Source: Melioribacteraceae bacterium (GTDB lineage: Bacteria > Bacteroidota > Ignavibacteria > Ignavibacteriales > Melioribacteraceae). From it: a DNA stretch of 64,000 nt. A program made the translations under genes and the position numbers. The notes beneath the pieces are model-generated. The model made no database searches. It was given only the letters and a program-made list of their open reading frames with translations, and had not been told where the DNA came from. Positions within the stretch are counted from its first letter, which is position 1. Each line of letters opens with the position of its first letter. Positions 1 through 6,201 of this stretch are shown here, piece after piece. The DNA lies in NCBI GenBank assembly GCA_022181065.1, contig BQMY01000078.1, positions 62,001 through 126,000 on the forward strand, in the 5' to 3' direction.

Positions 1-1
1 A

Positions 2-598
2 TTTTTGTTTGGTCAAACAATAAATCCCTTTACTCTTAATACAACCGGCAAAGTAAAATTTATTGTTGTTCAATTATACCCTTTTGCATCAAAATATTTG
101 CTGAATATAGACCCGAAAGAATTGAATGATGATTGTTTCGACCTCCTCGATCTAACAAATCCTGATACTGAAAATTACCGCCAGCGGCTAATCAACGCCC
201 CCAATATGAAAAAACGGGCCGAAATAATATATCAACTGATAGCAGACCTGATTAATGTAAACAAGGTGCCTCAGGACGATCAAATACAGGTAGCGATTGA
301 ATATATATTGAAAAGAAAAGGTCAGATCAAGATTCAAAATCTTACGGAAGAACTCTATATTACCGAAAGAACATTCCAGCGCAAGTTTATTTCACAAGTT
401 GGACTCACACCTCAGCAATTTTCCAAAATTGTGCAGTTCCAGTCCTCCCTGCATTCTTTAAACGAGTCAAAGTTTAAAAAACTGACTGAAATAAGTCATG
501 AAAGCGGCTTTTCGGATCAGTCCCATTTTATAAAAACTTTCAAAAGGTACACAGGGCAAACTCCTTCCTACTATCTCAATCAGATAATATCAAAATAG
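2..598 (+). CDS. AraC-family transcriptional regulator, 5' end outside window
   Basis: This is the C-terminal part of an AraC/XylS-type DNA-binding regulator; the reading frame is open to the window edge, so the true start lies upstream. The visible beginning (FGQ followed by a hydrophobic stretch) resembles the end of the sensor domain common in Bacteroidota AraC proteins, but too little is present to name the ligand. Roughly the last 100 residues form the double helix-turn-helix: the first HTH around LTEELYITERTFQRKF and the second around ISHESGFSDQSHFIKTF, followed by the usual GQTPSYY-type ending. It is followed 78 bp later by a DUF1772 membrane protein on the same strand, a possible target or partner. 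The DNA-binding domain is certain; the regulated genes are unknown. Confidence 0.9.
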   Translation, partial: FLFGQTINPFTLNTTGKVKFIVVQLYPFASKYLLNIDPKELNDDCFDLLDLTNPDTENYRQRLINAPNMKKRAEIIYQLIADLINVNKVPQDDQIQVAIEYILKRKGQIKIQNLTEELYITERTFQRKFISQVGLTPQQFSKIVQFQSSLHSLNESKFKKLTEISHESGFSDQSHFIKTFKRYTGQTPSYYLNQIISK

Positions 599-675
599 TT
601 TTTGTCGGATTTATACAATTTATGACGAGGCAGGTTCTTTAGTTTTACCGTAAACAATAATTAAAGGTGAAACAA

Positions 676-1176
676 ATGAATGTTACATTACTATTCGTAT
701 CAACATTATTTTCCGGGTTGATGGCAGGGCTGTTCTACGCGTGGTCAATATCAGTAACTCCGGGGATAGGTCAAATTGATGACGCGAGTTATTTACGCGC
801 ATTTCAATCGATGAACAGGGCGATTATAAATCCGTTGTTTATTGTTGTTTTTTTGGGGTTGCAGATACTTCTCTTTTTTGTGGCATATCAATACTACCAG
901 GCTGAATCGGGCACACAATTCTGGTTGATCCTGACGGCGGCGATACTATACGCGGGCGGAGTAATGCTTGTAACCGGTATCGGAAATGTACCACTGAATA
1001 ATACTCTGGAAGCGTTGAATATTCCTGAAATGAATCTGGCTGAAATGCGTGAATTCAGAGAAGGTTTTGAGCAGAGATGGAACAGGCTGAATAACCTGAG
1101 AACATTGATGTCATTGGCAACATTCGCAAGTTTAATTGTAGCGTGTTTAATAGAAAATAACTTTAGAGTAAGTTAG
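676..1176 (+). CDS. DUF1772 (anthrone oxygenase-like) membrane protein
   Basis: Small integral membrane protein of the DUF1772 type, with about four hydrophobic segments (near residues 1-20, 48-70, 80-103 and 138-158). The conserved family pattern is visible: a GLMAGLFYAWS-type first helix, then a Q(S)MNRAI region and a late R-W-N-x-x-N motif. Family members include fungal anthrone oxygenases, but most bacterial members have no proven function. I chose the ATG at 676 because AAAGGTG ends 6 nt upstream; an in-frame GTG at 667 lies inside that ribosome-binding site. It follows the AraC-type regulator and may be controlled by it. No enzymatic activity can be assigned from sequence alone. Confidence 0.8.
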   Translation: MNVTLLFVSTLFSGLMAGLFYAWSISVTPGIGQIDDASYLRAFQSMNRAIINPLFIVVFLGLQILLFFVAYQYYQAESGTQFWLILTAAILYAGGVMLVTGIGNVPLNNTLEALNIPEMNLAEMREFREGFEQRWNRLNNLRTLMSLATFASLIVACLIENNFRVS

Positions 1177-1265
1177 GGTTATTATCACGTAGAACATTCT
1201 ACAAATCCTATGTAATAATGTGACACGGTTGAAGGGCTGTCGAACCAAAGCCGGTTACAAAATTC

Positions 1266-1294
1266 GGGGGCTGACTACTTTTTTGTCAGCCCCC
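1266..1294 (-). terminator. Intrinsic terminator-like hairpin
   Basis: Perfect 10-bp stem (GGGGGCTGAC and its complement) around a 9-nt loop, placed 6 nt beyond the stop of the minus-strand Spy-like gene. On the minus strand it is followed by a short T-rich stretch. It also lies downstream of the plus-strand DUF1772 gene, so it may serve both. Confidence 0.7.
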
Positions 1295-1299
1295 GTTAA

Positions 1300-1788
1300 T
1301 TATCGGTCTCGTCTTCCGAAATCTTTTCCCCTTTCGTTTTTTGGGGACCAATTTTTTTTCTGTGCCATCTGATGGCGTCCCTTCTGAAGCATATGCTCCT
1401 TCCACAACTTTTTTTGGTTTTCATCTAACAGATCGTTAATTTCGAGCATTATTTTAAGCTTCCCCTCTTTAATCTGTCCTGAGAGATTGTTGATTTTATC
1501 ATGGAGGCTCAATACTCTGTTTTTGTCGATGTTATCCGCTGTCATCGCTTCTTTCATTTCAAGTCGCGCCAGTTTAAGGTTCGCTTCAATTTCAATTTCA
1601 GCTTTCTCATTCGCAAAATGCATATCTTTTATCTGATCTTTTTGCGCATCGGTAAGGTTAAGTTTCTCCATCATAAAAAAGGGATTACCCTTTCTACCCA
1701 TATCACCTTTCCCGTGAAATGGTTGCGCGTTAAGATTTACAACCAGAAAAGCAAATATCATCACGATCAAAACGATTGCTCTTTTCAT
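1300..1788 (-). CDS. Spy/CpxP-like periplasmic protein
   Basis: Secreted alpha-helical protein of the Spy/CpxP/ZraP type. Residues 1-21 form a signal peptide ending in LNAQ. The mature chain carries an LTDAQKDQI segment (the LTxxQ-type motif of the family) near residue 45, then long amphipathic charged helices and a basic C-terminus. Spy-family proteins act as periplasmic chaperones or as metal/stress sensors. It is transcribed divergently from an ECF sigma factor whose operon ends in a second Spy-like gene, so this gene is a plausible target of that sigma factor. Start: AAGGAG lies 6-7 nt upstream of the ATG. Function beyond family level is inference. Confidence 0.75.
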   Translation of the reverse strand: MKRAIVLIVMIFAFLVVNLNAQPFHGKGDMGRKGNPFFMMEKLNLTDAQKDQIKDMHFANEKAEIEIEANLKLARLEMKEAMTADNIDKNRVLSLHDKINNLSGQIKEGKLKIMLEINDLLDENQKKLWKEHMLQKGRHQMAQKKNWSPKNERGKDFGRRDR

Positions 1789-1856
1789 TTTATTTCTCCT
1801 TTTTTTTGTTTGGTTATTTTTGGTTTCACTACATTTGACAGGAGAAAAATAAGTTC

Positions 1857-1903
1857 GGTTTAAATCGTGAATAATAAAATTTTGTTTATTTTGCGATTAA
1901 ACC
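1857..1903. promoter_or_regulatory. Near-perfect inverted repeat between divergent Spy and ECF sigma genes
   Basis: GGTTTAAATCG at 1857-1867 faces CGATTAAACC at 1894-1903, differing by a single extra A. It sits in the 161-bp divergent intergenic region. It could be an operator or paired promoter elements; a GAACTT element, like the -35 of many ECF promoters, directly abuts it on the minus strand. Which protein binds is unknown. Confidence 0.35.
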
Positions 1904-1949
1904 AAAAGGCTTAATAAGGTGTCTAATAGTTGAATTAAAAATTGAATGG

Positions 1950-2495
1950 ATGAAAAAAGAGAGAGAAAAAAGACTGATTGAGGAATTTTTAGGCGGTAGT
2001 GAACTTGCCTTTAATGAACTTGTTCATGAATATCATCCAAAGATATATTCCCACTGCAGGCGCATGCTGGGAAACCATATGGACGCTGATGAGGTCACGC
2101 AGGAAGTTCTGATAGTCATATATAATAAACTCAAGGATTTCCGGTTTGATAGTTCTCTTTCTACATGGATATACAGAATTACAACGACACGTTCTTTGAA
2201 TTTTCTTAATAAACGCAAACTCAAGAAGTTTCTCTTTCTTGATGATGAAGAAGCCAGAGAACTGAACTCTTCTGACGACATAGTCGCAGATATGGAGAAC
2301 CGGGCCAAACTGGAGAAGCTCGATGAAGTGCTGCAGCAGCTACCCGTGAAACAAAGAGAGGTATTTGTACTGAGACATTTTGAACAGCTTGGTTATGAAG
2401 AGATCGCGAAAATTAAGAACAAAAGTGTTGGCGGCTTAAAAGCCAATTATTTCCATGCGTTAAAAAAGGTAACGGAGTTAATGGAAAATGAATGA
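1950..2495 (+). CDS. ECF-type RNA polymerase sigma factor
   Basis: Extracytoplasmic-function sigma-70 factor of 181 residues, the usual two-domain size. Region 2 spans about residues 12-95 and includes DADEVTQEVLIVIY and STWIYRITTTRSLNFLN; region 4 spans about 120-175 with the HTH around LPVKQREVFVLRHFEQLGYEEIA. There is no region 1.1 or 3. Its stop overlaps the next gene by 8 nt, and that gene has the layout of a membrane anti-sigma factor, so the pair should be stoichiometrically coupled. The third gene is a Spy-like periplasmic protein. This suggests an envelope-stress or metal response circuit. The start at 1950 has only a weak Shine-Dalgarno sequence. Confidence 0.92.
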   Translation: MKKEREKRLIEEFLGGSELAFNELVHEYHPKIYSHCRRMLGNHMDADEVTQEVLIVIYNKLKDFRFDSSLSTWIYRITTTRSLNFLNKRKLKKFLFLDDEEARELNSSDDIVADMENRAKLEKLDEVLQQLPVKQREVFVLRHFEQLGYEEIAKIKNKSVGGLKANYFHALKKVTELMENE

Positions 2496-3090
2496 TAAAG
2501 ATTTAATACTAAAATATCTCGGCGGATTGCTCGAAGGTGAGGAATTAGAAAGTTTTGAACGTAAACTTGAAAATTCTCCTGAATTTTCCGCGGAATATGA
2601 AAAAATTTCGTCAGGGTTAAAATCATTGAAAGCAACCGCTGATGTGAAATATGATAACCGCTATTTCGCTTCATCACTCGCCAAAATGAAAACGCGGTCA
2701 GCCGATAGTCCTAAAAGAAGAAGATTGATCCCGGCATTGTCGGCGGTGTCTTTTGCCGCAGTTATTCTATTCTTCTTTTTAAGCGCTCCTTTAGAGGAGA
2801 ATATTTTGATTAATGAAAATTTATTTACCGATGAATTATACTCAGCGCTTCTTAGTGTGGAAAATGATGAATTGAACGATTTCATCAAGCGCGATATGGT
2901 ATCACATTATTCCTATTATGGTGATCTTGAAACCGAACTTGAGCTGGAACCTGGTGATGGAGAAGCAGGTAATAATAGTGTTAATGAGTATGGTGTACCA
3001 TACAACTACAACTATGATGTGCTGAACGACGCATCCACCGAAGAAATAGATCAACTTTACAACACTCTTTTGGAAACAAAAATTTTATAG
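2488..3090 (+). CDS. Putative membrane anti-sigma factor
   Basis: 200-residue single-pass membrane protein. The first 35 residues (ILKYLGGLLEGEELESFE, then EFSAEYE) resemble the N-terminal anti-sigma helix bundle of Bacteroidota anti-sigma factors, which have no zinc-binding HxxxCxxC motif; none is present here. A transmembrane segment lies near residues 80-97 (LIPALSAVSFAAVILFFFL), leaving an acidic periplasmic tail rich in N, Y, D and E. It overlaps the sigma gene by 8 nt and precedes a Spy-like gene by 8 bp. Known pairs of this layout hold the sigma factor at the membrane until a periplasmic signal arrives. Assignment rests on context and architecture, not on a strong motif. Confidence 0.7.
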   Translation: MNDKDLILKYLGGLLEGEELESFERKLENSPEFSAEYEKISSGLKSLKATADVKYDNRYFASSLAKMKTRSADSPKRRRLIPALSAVSFAAVILFFFLSAPLEENILINENLFTDELYSALLSVENDELNDFIKRDMVSHYSYYGDLETELELEPGDGEAGNNSVNEYGVPYNYNYDVLNDASTEEIDQLYNTLLETKIL

Positions 3091-3098
3091 GTGACAAT

Positions 3099-3593
3099 AT
3101 GAAAAAGGTACTGTTACTGCTAGTGTTTTTTATAATTATTCCCGCAACTACATGGGGACAATTCCATGACGGACCTCCTCCGCGCGGTGATAAAAAACAT
3201 TTTGACAGAATTTCGCAATTGGAAAAAATTAAACTTCTCGAAGCCCTTGATCTCGAAGAAGAACAAGTTTTGAGACTTTTTTCAAGAAGGGATTCCCATC
3301 AGGATGAGCAGCGGGTAATACTTGAAAAACGTGAAAATCTGATCAAGGAACTTGATGAAAAGTTTATAGCCGGGGATGAGGAACTTACGCCCGAGATTTT
3401 TAACGGCTACATGGAAAAACTTGCTGGATATGAAAAAACTCTCGCCGAGCAACGAAAGGCATATCTTTACTCATTGAAGGAAATCCTTTCAGAAGAGGAT
3501 GTAATTAAATATATCGTTTTCGAAAGCAAATTCAGGCAAATGGTAAGGAATATTTTAATGGATGAGCGCGGCAGAGGCAGGAAGGGTAAATAA
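3099..3593 (+). CDS. Spy/CnrX-like periplasmic protein of the sigma operon
   Basis: Secreted helical protein of 164 residues with a signal peptide (residues 1-20, ending TTWGQ) followed by a DGPPPRGDKKH segment and a long series of charged amphipathic helices typical of Spy/CpxP/CnrX-like proteins. It lies 8 bp after the anti-sigma gene with a clear AGGTGA ribosome-binding site. In Cupriavidus the Spy-like protein CnrX senses metal and controls the anti-sigma factor CnrY, so a sensor role here is a reasonable analogy. The mature chain has no obvious Cys or clustered His site, so metal binding is not evident. Confidence 0.65.
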   Translation: MKKVLLLLVFFIIIPATTWGQFHDGPPPRGDKKHFDRISQLEKIKLLEALDLEEEQVLRLFSRRDSHQDEQRVILEKRENLIKELDEKFIAGDEELTPEIFNGYMEKLAGYEKTLAEQRKAYLYSLKEILSEEDVIKYIVFESKFRQMVRNILMDERGRGRKGK

Positions 3594-3595
3594 TT

Positions 3596-3626
3596 TTCTC
3601 CATGGAACCCGTATGAGAATTTTTTG
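3596..3626 (+). terminator. Possible terminator of the sigma operon
   Basis: TTCTC(C)AT pairs with ATGAGAA, a 7-bp stem with one bulged base, followed directly by six T residues. It begins 3 nt after the stop of the Spy-like gene. The stem is short and AT-rich, so this is tentative. Confidence 0.45.
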
Positions 3627-3670
3627 TATTATCAGTTAGTAATAATATGAAAAAAGGCTGATAAGAATTG

Positions 3671-3701
3671 TTGCATTTTTTTCTTATTAAGCCTATCTTT
3701 G
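3671..3701 (+). promoter_or_regulatory. Bacteroidota-type promoter of tRNA-Leu
   Basis: TTG at 3671-3673, 20 nt, then TATCTTTG at 3694-3701, an exact match to the TAnnTTTG -7 element known for the Bacteroidota primary sigma factor. The element ends 12 nt before the tRNA. Confidence 0.6.
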
Positions 3702-3713
3702 AAATTCTTATTT

Positions 3714-3797
3714 GCGGAAGTGGTGAAATTGGTATACACGCTATCTTGAGGGGGTAGTGCCCTACCGGGCGTGCGGGTTCGAGTCCCGCTTTCCGCA
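3714..3797 (+). tRNA. tRNA-Leu (anticodon GAG)
   Basis: 84-nt class II tRNA. The acceptor stem GCGGAAG pairs with TTTCCGC with one G-U pair. The anticodon stem CTATC/GGTAG encloses the 7-nt loop TTGAGGG, giving anticodon GAG (leucine, CUY codons). A long variable arm (GCCC TACC GGGC) and the T arm GCGGG-TTCGAGT-CCCGC are present. Discriminator base is A; the 3' CCA is not encoded, since CTA follows. Confidence 0.95.
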
Positions 3798-3829
3798 CTA
3801 CGTTTTTAATCAAAAATAAACGGGAATAT

Positions 3830-4597
3830 ATGATGAAATGTATAACCAGGTTTTTTATGGTTCTTTTCCTCTTTGTAGTTTCTCTCTCATCCGCTCAAAC
3901 TCTCGAAGATAATAAAGAAGCAGGAACCGCTTACAACGAAGGAAATGCTTTACGTAAAGCCGGAAACTATGCCGGAGCTCTTGAAAAATACGATCTTGCA
4001 TTGCAGAGTGTTCAGGATTATCGTGTTTACTACCAAAAAGGAATCGTGCTTAAAAAATTAAATAAATATTCTGAAGCTGAAGAAGCATTTGCTAAATGTA
4101 TCACGGCTAACGCAGAATTTGCACTGGCTTACAATTCTCTAGGCGGCACTTATTTTATTGATGGAAAATACCAGGAAGCGATTGATAATTTCCTTAAATT
4201 CAAGGAATTGGCGACAAAAAAATCACACAAAGAAAAGGCTGACGAATATATCGCTCGCAGCTATGCCAAATTAGGTCTTTCAGCTAAAAATGACGGTAAG
4301 TTCAAGCAATCAATTGATTATCTTAAAAAAGCCGTAGAACATTTTGATTATGATGCCGCATATCTTGCGCTAGCTCAGGTATATGTTGAGCAGGGCGAGT
4401 ATGATAGCGCGCTTGAAGCCGCTGATAAAGCCGCAAACTATCGCAAATCAATCCCAAAGGGCGGACCTTATTATTTCAAAGGATTGGCATTTAAAAACAA
4501 AAAAGATCTTGCCAAAGCAAGAGAGAATTTTGAAATCGCCAAAAAAGACCCCCAGTATAAAACTAACAGCGAATACGAGCTCAAACTAATGAGATAA
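3830..4597 (+). CDS. Secreted tetratricopeptide-repeat protein
   Basis: 255-residue protein with a signal peptide (residues 1-23, ending SSAQ) and about six TPR units filling the rest; the repeats are clear around GNALRKAGNYAGALEKY, KLNKYSEAEEAFAKC, IDGKYQEAIDNF and EQGEYDSALEAADKA. TPR proteins act as scaffolds, here presumably in the periplasm. No catalytic domain is visible. The gene stands alone between tRNA-Leu and a strong terminator, so it is probably monocistronic. Two adjacent ATGs (3830, 3833) are possible starts. Partners are unknown. Confidence 0.8.
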   Translation: MMKCITRFFMVLFLFVVSLSSAQTLEDNKEAGTAYNEGNALRKAGNYAGALEKYDLALQSVQDYRVYYQKGIVLKKLNKYSEAEEAFAKCITANAEFALAYNSLGGTYFIDGKYQEAIDNFLKFKELATKKSHKEKADEYIARSYAKLGLSAKNDGKFKQSIDYLKKAVEHFDYDAAYLALAQVYVEQGEYDSALEAADKAANYRKSIPKGGPYYFKGLAFKNKKDLAKARENFEIAKKDPQYKTNSEYELKLMR

Positions 4598-4603
4598 GTT
4601 TCT

Positions 4604-4636
4604 AAAGCCTTCCTGATCAGGAAGGCTTTTTTGTTT
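4604..4636 (+). terminator. Strong intrinsic terminator
   Basis: 26-nt perfect palindrome AAAGCCTTCCTGA/TCAGGAAGGCTTT (4604-4629) followed by a T-rich tract, 6 nt after the stop of the TPR gene. It separates that gene from the envelope cluster downstream. Confidence 0.9.
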
Positions 4637-4716
4637 TTTACCCATCCGCATGCCTTTTTATTCCCTCTACTTATAGTTATATTTTCACATTTGAAATTTG
4701 TAAACAGGTAAACAAA

Positions 4717-6201
4717 ATCAGCGATCTGGTAATTCTAATTCTGGCCGATATTATTATTGCACTCACTGCTGTTGCAACGGAATTGGCGATTGTCAAAGGT
4801 GAGGTGAATAAAGAAGTTATGAGAAAATTACTTCATTTTGTAGCCATTACTGTTTCTGCTGTCGTGCCCCTTCTTTTAAGTACATATATATTTCTCAAAC
4901 TTATTACATTAATTTCCGCGATACTGGTTGTTATTTCCGTAAGTTCCGGTACCCTTGATTCAATTCGGAAAGATGATGACAAAAGTTGGGGAATACTCTA
5001 TTTTGCGCTTTTTTATACTGTCTCTGTGTTTATTCTACCACCGGGTTTTTTTCCATATCTTGCTGTGGGCTTGTTGATTTTAGCGGTATCTGATTCATTA
5101 GCGGCTTTATCAGGAAGTTCTACAAAAAAAATGAAATACATTCTGACCGTTGAAAAATCATATCTCGGTTCATTTATATTTTTTGTCTCTTCATTTATAA
5201 TTTCATGGTTATTTCCGGTCTATTTTTCGGAATTATTCGGTCTGGAATCTTTCGACCAATCGTATTTGTTGATTTTCGCTTTTGTTGTCTCTGTTCTTTT
5301 AACTTTGATTGAAGCTTTATCCACAAAAGGAATAGATAACCTGCTCATCCCTCTTTTCGGTACGATTCTCTCCGTAATTTTCCTTGGGGCACAAAATGAT
5401 GAACTTCTGCAAATGTTTGTTCCAGGCTTGTTTCTTGCCGGTGTTATAGCGTTTATTTCCTATAAAGTATCATTTTTAACAGCAAATGGCTCTATCTCAA
5501 CCTTCATACTCGCCGGACTTATTTTTGGGCTGGGAGGATGGAAGTGGAGTTTACCTATTATGACATTTTTCGTTTTGTCCAGTCTTTTATCGAAAGTCAG
5601 GAAAAAGAAAAATGCTGTAGTAGAAAGTTATTTTGAGAAAACCGGGACAAGAGATTTCGGACAGGTATTCGCTAACGGAGGAGTGGGTGGCGTACTTGTT
5701 ATTGTAAATGCCCTCTTCCCGAATGATATTTGGTATTTTGCGTATATTGCTTCATTGGCAGCCGTAACGGCGGACACATGGGCTACGGAAACAGGAACTT
5801 TAAAGAAAAACAAGACATATAACATTCTTAACTTCAAACCGCTTCCGCAGGGTATGTCAGGTGGTATATCAGTAGCTGGAACTACAGGTGGAATAATCGG
5901 AGCGATTATAGTCACCGCTTCCGGTTTTTACTGGTTTGAAAACTCGGTTTGGTTAGTAAGTTCTCTTTTGGTGATCGCAGGAGTATTTGGGAGTTTTGTT
6001 GACAGTTATCTCGGTGCCACATTACAAGTGCAGTATAATTGCAAAGTTTGTGGGAAAATTACCGAAAACAAATATCATTGTGGCGCAAACTCGGATATCT
6101 TCCGGGGCAACAAAGCCGTTAATAACGATTTGGTAAACTTGATCGCCGGAGTATTTGGTAGTTTATTTTTTATCCTGATATGGGGTCTTATACAATTATG
6201 A
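4717..6201 (+). CDS. Phytol/dolichol kinase-like domain fused to DUF92 (VTE6/TMEM19-like) domain
   Basis: Polytopic membrane protein with two domains. The N-terminal half (to about residue 230) looks like the phytol/dolichol kinase family: VMRKLLHF near the start, then SDSLAALSGS and a KSYLGS motif. The C-terminal half is DUF92, with RDFGQVFANGG, TADTWATETG and MSGGIS motifs. In plants these families are VTE5 (phytol kinase) and VTE6 (phytyl-phosphate kinase), successive steps from a prenol to its diphosphate, so a polyprenol salvage role is inferred. The first canonical in-frame start is TTG 4783, but clear membrane-helix coding continues upstream with no ATG, GTG or TTG. An ATC at 4717, 7 nt after AGGT, would give a sensible start. 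The stop overlaps the next gene by 4 nt (ATGA). Confidence 0.8.
   Translation: MSDLVILILADIIIALTAVATELAIVKGEVNKEVMRKLLHFVAITVSAVVPLLLSTYIFLKLITLISAILVVISVSSGTLDSIRKDDDKSWGILYFALFYTVSVFILPPGFFPYLAVGLLILAVSDSLAALSGSSTKKMKYILTVEKSYLGSFIFFVSSFIISWLFPVYFSELFGLESFDQSYLLIFAFVVSVLLTLIEALSTKGIDNLLIPLFGTILSVIFLGAQNDELLQMFVPGLFLAGVIAFISYKVSFLTANGSISTFILAGLIFGLGGWKWSLPIMTFFVLSSLLSKVRKKKNAVVESYFEKTGTRDFGQVFANGGVGGVLVIVNALFPNDIWYFAYIASLAAVTADTWATETGTLKKNKTYNILNFKPLPQGMSGGISVAGTTGGIIGAIIVTASGFYWFENSVWLVSSLLVIAGVFGSFVDSYLGATLQVQYNCKVCGKITENKYHCGANSDIFRGNKAVNNDLVNLIAGVFGSLFFILIWGLIQL

Noticed and set aside
1189-1202. GTAGAACATTCTAC palindrome after the DUF1772 gene
   Set aside because: Only six pairs with a 2-nt centre, no T-tract and no promoter nearby; could be chance in AT-rich sequence.
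1501-1863. Plus-strand 120-codon frame opposite the Spy-like gene
   Set aside because: Overlaps a gene with clear signal peptide and family; no ribosome-binding site and unusual composition.
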